DNA of 64,000 nt from Bacteroidales bacterium. Its GTDB lineage: Bacteria > Bacteroidota > Bacteroidia > Bacteroidales > PXBB01. A program made the translations under genes and the position numbers. Under the pieces are notes generated by a model that saw only the letters and a program-made list of their open reading frames with translations, searched no databases and was not told the origin of the DNA. Location of the stretch: contig JAQVVM010000007.1 of NCBI GenBank assembly GCA_028698995.1, positions 1 to 64,000 on the forward strand. Direction: 5' to 3'. This document shows positions 19,373 to 28,570 of the stretch, piece by piece (positions within the stretch are counted from its first letter, which is position 1; every line of letters begins with the position of its first letter).

Positions 19373-20059
19373 ATGGAAAAGATTAACCCAAACATAGAAG
19401 AAAGTTGGAAAAAAGAATTCCAAGATGAATTTGAAGCTGACTATTTCCAATCACTCAAGAATTTTTTGATAGAAGAGAAAAAAAAATATATCATTTATCC
19501 ACAAGGGAAGCATATTTTTGAAGCATTTAATCTTACACCATTTGATAAAGTAAAGGTCGTTATCATTGGTCAGGATCCCTACCATGGACATGCTCAAGCA
19601 CATGGTTTGTGCTTTTCTGTTCAGGATGGGATAAAACACCCTCCATCCCTTGTCAATATTTTCAAGGAGCTTCAGAGTGATTTAAACATCAGGCCTCCTG
19701 TATCAGGCAACCTGACTCCATGGGCCAAACAAGGTGTCTTGCTGATTAATGCAACACTTACAGTAAGAGCCTCACAAGCTGGTTCACATCAGAATAAAGG
19801 ATGGGAGAATTTTACTGATGCAGCCATTAAAAAACTTTCAGAGAAAAAGGAAGGACTGGTTTTTTTGTTGTGGGGTAATTTTGCCATTGCCAAAGAGGGG
19901 TTGATAGATGCGAGGAAACATTTTCTGCTTAAAGCTGCTCACCCTTCACCATTTTCGGTCTATCGTGGTTTTTTTGGATGCAAACATTTTTCTCAGACAA
20001 ACAATATTTTGCAAAAAACAGGGAAAAGCCCCATAAATTGGGATCTAAATGTTTCATAA
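19373..20059 (+). CDS. ung: Uracil-DNA glycosylase
   Basis: KVVIIGQDPYHGHAQAHGLCFSV...LLINATLTVRASQAGSHQNKGWE...LLWGNFA...AAHPSPFSVYRGFFGCKHFSQTN. Confidence 0.97.
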   Translation: MEKINPNIEESWKKEFQDEFEADYFQSLKNFLIEEKKKYIIYPQGKHIFEAFNLTPFDKVKVVIIGQDPYHGHAQAHGLCFSVQDGIKHPPSLVNIFKELQSDLNIRPPVSGNLTPWAKQGVLLINATLTVRASQAGSHQNKGWENFTDAAIKKLSEKKEGLVFLLWGNFAIAKEGLIDARKHFLLKAAHPSPFSVYRGFFGCKHFSQTNNILQKTGKSPINWDLNVS

Positions 20060-21779
20060 AAAATTCATACAGTTGGGTAAATATCAGTTGCTAGTATTTT
20101 TTGTTTGTTGTTTTTTCATTTCTTACGGACAAACAGACTATTCTTTAGAAATTGAGACCACATCAGGAGAACGTATTGACTATAATTACAGGAAATTATT
20201 CAGTACAGAAAATGAAAGGTTGAAAGAAATCAACAAGCTTATCCAATTTTATTACGCTCAAGGTTATCTGGCTTTTTCCGTTGACAGTTCAGAATCAGAC
20301 AGTCTGAAAAGCAAATTGTATATTCACACCGGTGAACGTTTTCATTGGATAAAAATAAACACTTCAGATTCAGATTTCAATATTATTACTCAAAGCAAGG
20401 TAAAGACAGAAGAATTCAAAGGTGAAGTTGTCAACTTCAAAGTGCTAAGGGATGCTATGAAAAAAATATTGAGTTATCTCGAAAACAATGGTTATCCTTT
20501 TGCATCAGTTTTTCTCGACAGTGTTAACTTTTCAGAAAATGCTATTGAGGCTCATTTAATGATTGACAAAAATGTATTAATCAGAATTGACAGCTTGAGA
20601 ATTGAGGGTAATGCAGCAATAAGTTCTTCTTTTTTAGAGAATTACTTATCTATCAGAAAAAATGACATTTATAATGAGCAGAATATCAAAAGTATAGACA
20701 AAAAATTGTCTTCCCTCAATTTCATAAGTTTAAGAAAAGAAACGGAAGTTTTCTTTTATGATTCAAGCTGTGTTATAGTTATTTATATTGATAAAAAAAG
20801 TGCTAATAATTTTGATGGGATTTTGGGTATTATACCTGACAACGAAACAGGGAAAATATCTCTTACCGGCGATATAAGATTTAAGCTGCATAATGCATTC
20901 AAAAGAGCGGAAGAAGCTGAAATTAACTGGAAACAATTTGAGAAAGGTTCAAGCAGGTTGTTTTTACATTTCGCTTACCCCTACATTTTGTCAACACATT
21001 TAGGTATTGACTATAGTTTTAACTTACTAAAAAGGGACAGTAGTTATATGTCTTTGAGTCACGTGGCAGGTCTCAGTTATTTATACAGCAGTTCTGATCG
21101 TCTTAGGTTTTTTGGTGATTTCAGAAAATCATATACAATAAATTTACCAACAACAAGTACCGATGGAACATTGGGAAATTTTAACTTAAATCTTTTTGGA
21201 TTGGGTTGGGTAAAGGAACAACTTGATTACAGATTAAATCCATCAAAAGGTTATTTATTGGACATGAGTGTGGCCGGTGGTTTTAAAAGGAGCGACACAC
21301 TGAATGCTATTTCATCTGTGACTTCTGTGGAGAAGCAGCAACAATATCATATTTACTTTCATTCCCAATTATACCTAAACCCATTTAAAAGAAATGTCAT
21401 TATGTTAAGAACTCAATTCAATTACATTTCTGGTCAAAATTTTTATGAAAATGAACTTAACCGCATCGGCGGTTTAAAGACATTGCGGGGTTTTGACGAT
21501 GAAAGCATCTATGCTTCGGCCTATTCAATTATTACTTTGGAATACCGGTATTTATTTCAGAGAAATGCTTATATCAATGTATTTTGGGATGGTGCTTATT
21601 ATGAAAAAAACACCTACAAAGAAAGAGTTCTTGACCGACCCTATGGTTTTGGTGCCGGCTTAAGTTTTGAAACCCGACAGGGTATATTTTCAATCAATTA
21701 TGCTGTGGGAAAACAATTTGACAACCCGATACAATTCAAGTTTGCAAAAATACACTTTGGTCTCATAAATACATTTTGA
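20049..21779 (+). CDS. BamA/TamA-family outer membrane protein (POTRA-like + beta-barrel)
   Basis: Signal peptide; POTRA-like region; barrel region with NRIGGLKTLRGFDDESIYASAYSIITLEYRYLF. Confidence 0.8.
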   Translation: MFHKKFIQLGKYQLLVFFVCCFFISYGQTDYSLEIETTSGERIDYNYRKLFSTENERLKEINKLIQFYYAQGYLAFSVDSSESDSLKSKLYIHTGERFHWIKINTSDSDFNIITQSKVKTEEFKGEVVNFKVLRDAMKKILSYLENNGYPFASVFLDSVNFSENAIEAHLMIDKNVLIRIDSLRIEGNAAISSSFLENYLSIRKNDIYNEQNIKSIDKKLSSLNFISLRKETEVFFYDSSCVIVIYIDKKSANNFDGILGIIPDNETGKISLTGDIRFKLHNAFKRAEEAEINWKQFEKGSSRLFLHFAYPYILSTHLGIDYSFNLLKRDSSYMSLSHVAGLSYLYSSSDRLRFFGDFRKSYTINLPTTSTDGTLGNFNLNLFGLGWVKEQLDYRLNPSKGYLLDMSVAGGFKRSDTLNAISSVTSVEKQQQYHIYFHSQLYLNPFKRNVIMLRTQFNYISGQNFYENELNRIGGLKTLRGFDDESIYASAYSIITLEYRYLFQRNAYINVFWDGAYYEKNTYKERVLDRPYGFGAGLSFETRQGIFSINYAVGKQFDNPIQFKFAKIHFGLINTF

Positions 21780-22448
21780 ATGATTTTCAGAAAAATGACA
21801 GTTCAATATAACACATCAGAAATGGAATTTGCACAAACAATATTAAAACTGAAGGAAAAACTTGATGAAAAAAAATTACCTGGAATTTCAGCACATGAAT
21901 TAATGCTTCCCAAAAACAGACCTTTAAAAATTCCGGAAAATTTAAAGAATCCCCAAAAATTATGCAGTGTACTTATTTTACTTTATCCAAAAGATAATTC
22001 AATTTTTTCTGTATTGACTGAACGCAACACCTATGATGGTATCCACAGCGGTCAAATCAGTTTACCAGGAGGCAAGCAGGAAAAATTTGATAAGGACCTT
22101 ATTGAAACGGCTCTGAGGGAAAGCCACGAAGAAATAGGCATTCAGACTGAGTTGGTTAATGTTATGGGAACCCTTACCCCTATTTTCATTCCTCCAAGCA
22201 ATTTCTGGGTACTGCCTGTTGTTGGAAATATCAAACAGGCTCCAGAATTCAAGATTGCAGTAAATGAGGTCAGTAAGCTCATTGAATATGATATAAAATT
22301 GTTGCTGGATGAAAAAAATGTTAAAGAAAAAATGTTTAGTGGTGCCGGTTATGAAATCTCTGCACCTTTTTTTGATATTTCAGGTTCCTGTGTGTGGGGT
22401 GCAACTGCAATGATATTGAGTGAATTCAAAATAATTCTGAGATCTTAG
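21780..22448 (+). CDS. NUDIX hydrolase (CoA pyrophosphatase-like)
   Basis: GQISLPGGKQEKFDKDLIETALRESHEEIGI Nudix box. Confidence 0.9.
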   Translation: MIFRKMTVQYNTSEMEFAQTILKLKEKLDEKKLPGISAHELMLPKNRPLKIPENLKNPQKLCSVLILLYPKDNSIFSVLTERNTYDGIHSGQISLPGGKQEKFDKDLIETALRESHEEIGIQTELVNVMGTLTPIFIPPSNFWVLPVVGNIKQAPEFKIAVNEVSKLIEYDIKLLLDEKNVKEKMFSGAGYEISAPFFDISGSCVWGATAMILSEFKIILRS

Positions 22449-22454
22449 AAATCT

Positions 22455-23123
22455 TTAATTTTTCACACATCTCACCGAATATCCTTCTGCTTTACCAAGT
22501 CTTCCTCTGAAAATTGCATTACTTTTATTGTTTAAATTTACACCAAATGCATAATCGTTGTTAATTGAATTAGCGCCCCACCAATAGCCATAACTACCGG
22601 CATCTCCAAAAGCACCTCCACTATTTCGATGCCCACCGGGCCGACCATCAAATTTAATTTCATCAGAACCATTTCCATCCTCATCCCAAAGATTAAGACT
22701 TTTCAGTTTTAATCCTGCTTCATTTTCACCTCCCAAAAACAAAACTAATTGCTCCCACTCATAATCTGCAGGTATGTGAAAACCGGTCGGGCAGATATTT
22801 TGAGTATCGCTTACAGCAAACCAGTTGTATAATTTTCCATACTTTAAACCATTTTCTGTACTACTTTCATAGTAGCACCAGGCAGGCTGCTTCTGTAGCC
22901 CAAGATTATACCAATCCTCATTTGAAGTTGCTTCAGGTATTTGGACTCCATTACTAAAACTGCTTACATCAAGATTCTCAGTCATCCAAACCTGAGGTCC
23001 TATAGTTGTTGTTTTTATTAATTGAATACTATCCGATTGATTTTCAGAAGCACTAATCTGAGATTGCAAATTAAAAGATATTGATAATAGTATCAGCAGA
23101 TAAAGATAACTGAATGTTTTCAT
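22455..23123 (-). CDS. FISUMP-domain protein
   Basis: TIGPQVWMTENLDVSSF...YGKLYNWFAV...CPTGFHIPADYEWEQL...GYWWGANSINNDYAFGVNL...GYSVRCVK. Confidence 0.85.
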   Translation of the reverse strand: MKTFSYLYLLILLSISFNLQSQISASENQSDSIQLIKTTTIGPQVWMTENLDVSSFSNGVQIPEATSNEDWYNLGLQKQPAWCYYESSTENGLKYGKLYNWFAVSDTQNICPTGFHIPADYEWEQLVLFLGGENEAGLKLKSLNLWDEDGNGSDEIKFDGRPGGHRNSGGAFGDAGSYGYWWGANSINNDYAFGVNLNNKSNAIFRGRLGKAEGYSVRCVKN

Positions 23124-23163
23124 AAAAAATAATTGAAAAATATCCTAACAAAGATAAGTAAAT

Positions 23164-25446
23164 CTAAACAAACTTCTCTTGTAATTTTTTGTCAATGGCA
23201 TAAATACAGACCTGAGCAGCTCCCTGAGTCGGGTATTTGAATTTGGTTTTCAATTTAGTAATTAATCTTGTGACATCCTGACATATTTTACTGGAATGAC
23301 TTTTAAAAGCAGTTGTTCCATAATCCAAAATCGCAAGTCTTAAATTGTCATTCGTAAGATAAGGTTTAAGTACATTCTCCTTAAGATTGCTAATATAGCG
23401 GTCAAACAGATATTCGAACTGCTTGGTTTGAGAGATATCTTTACCATCCAATTTAATTTCTTTAGCCAAGGTAAAAGAAATATATTCTTTTTGGTTCTCT
23501 TTTCTGAATACTTTTCTTTCACTATCACTTGCAAAAGGGCCTAGAATAATAGATTCGAAATTCATAAAGTGGGCCTCAGTAATTTCAACAATTTCATTGG
23601 TATAAAAATTTGTTTCAGTATTTCCAATGTCATAATTCAAAGCAAATAGATAATTAAGGATTTCTTTAACAATTTGTTTCTCACTAAAATAATAAAGAGA
23701 CTCTTTAATTTGTTGCAGGATATTATAGTCATACATATCTTCAAGAGATTCAATAAAACCCTCGGGCAATTGGGAATACAGTTTTTCGTTTTGAAGAAAA
23801 AAGACCTTTATATCGTCCATCGTAATTAATTTTCTGCTGTCGTTGTGACGCGCAAGCAGTGTATTAAAAACAGACAGAGACTGTCTTCCGGAAATACCTT
23901 TATTCCCTTCGTATTCAGACTCGATTAATAGCTCTTTTCGGACCGATTTAACGAATGCTTTTTTATCTTCTTCGCTTAGCCATGAAGGTACAATTCCTTT
24001 GTACAGTTCCATCTTTAGAAGTAAAAGGTTTTTATCGGCATATTTATAATATTTGCTGTATTCTTTAAGCCATTTTTTCATAGCATCAGAATCAGTGTTC
24101 ATACGCGAGGCCACAATAATTTTTGCAAAATTTTGTAAAACGCCGGGTAGGAATCTCCTGTTAATATCACAACCTACTTTGTTTTCAAACACTTTAACCT
24201 CTGCTTCATAATCAAGAATATAAGGTATGCTAACATGCATTATTCTATCCTGAAACGACTTGACATTTTCATAATGTTTTTTGTCTTCCGGATTTACAAG
24301 ACCTACAAAAAGGGATTTAATATGTTCCTCGACATGCTCTACTTTGTGCACTCCATCGCTTATAATGCCATGCAGGGCAATAAGACGCTCGATGTTATTG
24401 TCTTTAATATCCATTAAAGCATAAATGCCATTATTGGTATAGGCAAGGGAAGAAAAAATATATTTAACATCATCATTATGAAAAAGCAGGTTGATAAAAT
24501 TCTGCAAGGTCTGATCAGTAATAGGTTTTCTAATAATTTCATCACCCGGATTAAAAACGGTTATTCCTTTCCCAAATTGACGGTTGAATTTTATTTTTTT
24601 TGCATACAGCATGTTCAGAACCTCAACAGGGTCTCCCAATTTATCCATCAACACATTATAAATAGAGCTGCAAATGCTGCATGGTTTTTCTTTTAGAATC
24701 CATTTGTAAGATTTTGAATCGAAAAGTTCATTTCTTAATTTGGCATTTGAAACAAGTTGTTCGAGAAATGCCTTACGGTATTTTATCGGTACTTGTAAAA
24801 TTGGATTATCATTACTGGGACAGGAAATTTCGACATGGGACTTATTAATATAGTTTACAACTGCATGATCGTTTTGAGCAATGATTTTTTCTAAAGTGTT
24901 GTTACCAATAATTGATTTTATATCAAGCTTCCAGTATGTTTTATACAAAACACCAGGTTCTGTTTTAGAGAAAGATTCAAATTTTGTGAGAAGGTTGTTC
25001 AGAAAAGTGCTTTTGCCACTGCCCGGAGGGCCTTCAAAGAGAATGATATGGTTATTCTGAACACCTTTACTTAAAGCATTGACAAGGTTCATAAAACGAT
25101 TGGCAAAAAGCCGGTCTGCAAAAAAAGGATCGTCACAGTCTTTTACAAAAAGATCATTAAGATTGTAATTAATAAAACCTACGGAATCGTCAGTGACTTC
25201 ATAATCATCAAAACCTTTGGGGACATAATATTTTATCATGTCATGATAATACATAAAAATGTCTCTAAATATCAGAAAAGGGTTTTGAGAAGCAATGAAA
25301 AGAAACTCATTAAAAGTTATATTATCATAAATATCAAATTTTTTAAGTTCAGAAGTCACACTTTTTAAAGTTTCCTCCAGTTTTTTGCCTTTTTCTTTGA
25401 GGTGTTTGTAAGCTTCCAGGCTTTCATCAATTGTAACCATCATCAT
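23164..25446 (-). CDS. PrkA-like P-loop ATPase/serine protein kinase, second divergent copy
   Basis: Walker A EGPPGSGKSTFLNNLL; PrkA-type region CSICSSIYNVLMDKLGDPVEVLNMLYAKKIKFNRQFGKGITVFNPGDE; 7 bp from the SpoVR gene. Confidence 0.75.
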   Translation of the reverse strand: MMMVTIDESLEAYKHLKEKGKKLEETLKSVTSELKKFDIYDNITFNEFLFIASQNPFLIFRDIFMYYHDMIKYYVPKGFDDYEVTDDSVGFINYNLNDLFVKDCDDPFFADRLFANRFMNLVNALSKGVQNNHIILFEGPPGSGKSTFLNNLLTKFESFSKTEPGVLYKTYWKLDIKSIIGNNTLEKIIAQNDHAVVNYINKSHVEISCPSNDNPILQVPIKYRKAFLEQLVSNAKLRNELFDSKSYKWILKEKPCSICSSIYNVLMDKLGDPVEVLNMLYAKKIKFNRQFGKGITVFNPGDEIIRKPITDQTLQNFINLLFHNDDVKYIFSSLAYTNNGIYALMDIKDNNIERLIALHGIISDGVHKVEHVEEHIKSLFVGLVNPEDKKHYENVKSFQDRIMHVSIPYILDYEAEVKVFENKVGCDINRRFLPGVLQNFAKIIVASRMNTDSDAMKKWLKEYSKYYKYADKNLLLLKMELYKGIVPSWLSEEDKKAFVKSVRKELLIESEYEGNKGISGRQSLSVFNTLLARHNDSRKLITMDDIKVFFLQNEKLYSQLPEGFIESLEDMYDYNILQQIKESLYYFSEKQIVKEILNYLFALNYDIGNTETNFYTNEIVEITEAHFMNFESIILGPFASDSERKVFRKENQKEYISFTLAKEIKLDGKDISQTKQFEYLFDRYISNLKENVLKPYLTNDNLRLAILDYGTTAFKSHSSKICQDVTRLITKLKTKFKYPTQGAAQVCIYAIDKKLQEKFV

Positions 25447-25453
25447 AAAGGTT

Positions 25454-27058
25454 TTAAATTTTTGTTTTGCTTATTTTCCTGTCTTTATAAGAATATAGGA
25501 CTTTTTCGTAGCGGTAGCCTTTAACCAGCCCCTCATTGTCTCTCTCAGCAAATATTTCGGTAGTTTCCAATTTCACTTCCCCTCCCCATAAAAATCCAAT
25601 GGCCACTAAAGTGTCATTAATATAGGGTTTATAAAGTTGTTTTTCTTCAAAGATATGCTTGATGTAAATCTGATTATCTCCGGTTTTATCTTTATCAAGA
25701 ACAATATAAGGGGGATGGTACAAAGAATCAATGAGCATATTCTTATAATCTTCTGCTTTTCTGCTTTTAACATAATATTCATAAGTTCCTCTTTCCTGAT
25801 TCAGACGCTTCCCAACAACAAATAAATCATGCTTTTCAATAAAATCCTGTTCAACGAAAGTGTTGATAAAATTAAAATCCGAAAATATTTCTCTCACTTT
25901 AAAAATGGTTTCATCACCTTTAAACACCTTATTATCAAATTCTTGTCTTTCTTCAGCATTCAATAATTTCTGAAAGTCATAGGACATTTTACCTTTGTCT
26001 CCGAGTTCTTTAATATATTCAAAAAGCCTCAAACCAATAGCATAGGGGTTTAGACCTACTCTGTTCAAAGAGGTTACGCCAGCATTAATTTTCGCATAGG
26101 CACTTTCATAGCCTTTGATGCGGGGGTCGCCAATAAAGAGCTTGTTGTGCCAATAACTTGCCCAACCTTCATTTAGAATTTTAGTGCGTATCTGAGGTGA
26201 AAAATAGAGAGAGGTATTTCTGATTACAATTAGTACTGATTTTATCCATTCATTTTCCTTTTTATTGAGAAAAGGGGAATAATTAATAATAAATTCAAGT
26301 ATATCAGCATCTTTTATAAGGTTCTTGTCATATTGTTCATACTTGGCTTCAAATTCAGGGAAAGTGGATTTAATTTCGCTAAAGAAAATGTTCTCAGCTT
26401 TTTCCTTATGTTCAGCAACAAGCATATTATACCTTTCAATAAAGCGCATAATATCAATGGTTGTTGCATTTTCAATTTCCTGTAGAAAAACGTTTATAAA
26501 GAAGTTGATTTTTTCAGGTGGTTCCTCTTGGGGCTTAAGGTTTCTTTTCGGAAGTGTTTTGAAATATCCGATAATATTGTCAATACTTCGCCCAAATTCG
26601 ATACAATAATCCACCCAACGTCCATGGTCAGCCCGCAGGGATTCAATGAGGCGCTTATCTGCTAAAGCCATTCCTACAAAATCATCATTCCATGTATTTT
26701 CAAACATGATATTGTTTTGGAAGAAATCAATATGAGCCAAGACATGGTAAAAAATCATAATATTAAGCCAGTCTGGATTGTTGTCGTTATAGAAAGAAAT
26801 GGGCGGACGGGAATTGATAACAGTTTCGTAAGGGTTTGAAGGAAACAGTTTATAGCGACCTTCCTCTTTCAGAACTTCGACATCGTTAACCCAATAATCA
26901 TATAAAGTAGGAATCATGACCTTAGGTGAAAGTCGGATCATATCACGGTTAGTAACAATATATTCAAGTGTTTCGGAAGAAAAAGACAAGCCTGCGTCAA
27001 TGGCTCTTTCCTTACATTCCTCCATTATCTTTTTTGATTTCTGACTGATAAGTTCCAT
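25454..27058 (-). CDS. SpoVR family protein
   Basis: NPDWLNIMIFYHVLAHIDFFQNN...NEGWASYWHNKLF...NPYAIGLRLFEYIKE. Confidence 0.9.
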   Translation of the reverse strand: MELISQKSKKIMEECKERAIDAGLSFSSETLEYIVTNRDMIRLSPKVMIPTLYDYWVNDVEVLKEEGRYKLFPSNPYETVINSRPPISFYNDNNPDWLNIMIFYHVLAHIDFFQNNIMFENTWNDDFVGMALADKRLIESLRADHGRWVDYCIEFGRSIDNIIGYFKTLPKRNLKPQEEPPEKINFFINVFLQEIENATTIDIMRFIERYNMLVAEHKEKAENIFFSEIKSTFPEFEAKYEQYDKNLIKDADILEFIINYSPFLNKKENEWIKSVLIVIRNTSLYFSPQIRTKILNEGWASYWHNKLFIGDPRIKGYESAYAKINAGVTSLNRVGLNPYAIGLRLFEYIKELGDKGKMSYDFQKLLNAEERQEFDNKVFKGDETIFKVREIFSDFNFINTFVEQDFIEKHDLFVVGKRLNQERGTYEYYVKSRKAEDYKNMLIDSLYHPPYIVLDKDKTGDNQIYIKHIFEEKQLYKPYINDTLVAIGFLWGGEVKLETTEIFAERDNEGLVKGYRYEKVLYSYKDRKISKTKI

Positions 27059-27104
27059 AATGCTATGCTTTCAATTATTACTTTAAAGCTGCTGTCTTTT
27101 GAAT

Positions 27105-28472
27105 TTACTCAACAAGTTTTTTAATACTTTCGATGAGGCGGCTTTCATCAGCATCGGAAGCTAAAAAACCGTCTAACTTTATTAGGGAAGATTTTTTATT
27201 GAGCAAATCAGATTTTTCAAAATACTTTTCAACTATTGTTTTACGATCTCCACTACCCCAAGAATTTTTAGCCACTGTAATACCCATGCGGTTGACCCTT
27301 AATAAAATTCTTTCAACGGCTTCCAATGCTTGTTTCCCGGATTCTTCCCAATCATCTCCATCTGTTCCATGAAAGATATAAATATTATTATCAATGTACA
27401 GTCGTTCTTTTTCAATGATGTCGGCCACCATCTGATAGGCAGGATAAATCTGAGTTCCTCCGGCAATTGTGGACTTATAATATGTGTAAAAGTCAGGCAC
27501 TTCCTTAGCAGCTGTGTCGTGTAAAATAAACCGGACACTCACCTGATTTTTAAACTGGTACATCAGCCAACTGTAGATAAATAAATGTTGGGTTACCACA
27601 GCCTCGGTAGGTGCACCCTGCATTGAGCCTGAATAATCACGAATAAAGAAAACCACACATTGGGCTTCAAAATCCTTCTCCTTAGACAAAATCCGATAAA
27701 TCATATCTTTAGGATTAATTATCAGATTTTCTGGAGAAAATGGTTCATCAGGGTTAATGTTATTAAGCAGGATATTTGTTTCAATAATCTTCTTTAAAGT
27801 GGCTTTCTTATCAAGCACCTGTCCGAATCCCCTATTAATATCAGTTAGGTCGTAAGTAAATTGTGTCAGGGAACGTTTTTTCCCTTTAACCTTAAGGTTA
27901 GGTAGGTCAAACTTTTCAGTCATGATTTTACCAAGGTCAAAGGCATCAGATCCAATTTCATGGTTACCTCCTTCTCCCTGACCAGCACCCTGACCTTCGC
28001 CTTCACCTTCCTGAGGTTCGGCCTGTTGTTCACCAATCACTTCGCCTTCTTCTCCCTCACCAGCACCACCGGTAGATTCTTCATCATCTTCACTGATGGA
28101 ATTGTCGTGATAGAACTTAGGTTCGGTAGTAGTGGGTACAACAACAATTTTTTCTTTCTTACCTTTAAGAGGTTTAATAAACTTCCCGATGCGGATACGT
28201 CTTGGGAATCCATCCTTTTCTCTTTGTTTGTCCTTCTCCAGAAGCTCGTCAAGGGTAAACAAATTGAGCGTAAAAGACTTATTGATTTTATTTAAAAATA
28301 AATCTGCATCTGAGTTACCATAAAGCATTCCCTCTTTCTGTTGTTTGCCGGCATTTTTTTCAGAATTTCTTCCTTTAAGAAGTCTAAGCTCATGCCTTAT
28401 GATATCTTCTTGAAAATCAGAAAGACCTGTTTTCTTTAACTTTTCGAATATTTTTTTATTTTTTAAATACAT
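27105..28472 (-). CDS. DUF444 (YeaH/YhbH) family protein
   Basis: VVFFIRDYSGSMQGAPTEAVVTQHLFIYSWLM (VWA/MIDAS-like), GGTQIYPAYQMV; Gly/Glu-rich linker. Confidence 0.85.
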   Translation of the reverse strand: MYLKNKKIFEKLKKTGLSDFQEDIIRHELRLLKGRNSEKNAGKQQKEGMLYGNSDADLFLNKINKSFTLNLFTLDELLEKDKQREKDGFPRRIRIGKFIKPLKGKKEKIVVVPTTTEPKFYHDNSISEDDEESTGGAGEGEEGEVIGEQQAEPQEGEGEGQGAGQGEGGNHEIGSDAFDLGKIMTEKFDLPNLKVKGKKRSLTQFTYDLTDINRGFGQVLDKKATLKKIIETNILLNNINPDEPFSPENLIINPKDMIYRILSKEKDFEAQCVVFFIRDYSGSMQGAPTEAVVTQHLFIYSWLMYQFKNQVSVRFILHDTAAKEVPDFYTYYKSTIAGGTQIYPAYQMVADIIEKERLYIDNNIYIFHGTDGDDWEESGKQALEAVERILLRVNRMGITVAKNSWGSGDRKTIVEKYFEKSDLLNKKSSLIKLDGFLASDADESRLIESIKKLVE

Positions 28473-28570
28473 CTTAAAATGTAACTTATTTTAAAAATTC
28501 ATTTCCAGTAACTGATATATTAATTGCCTTTCAAAGCAAAGGATTCAAAAGGAAGACACAATTCTCCGAT

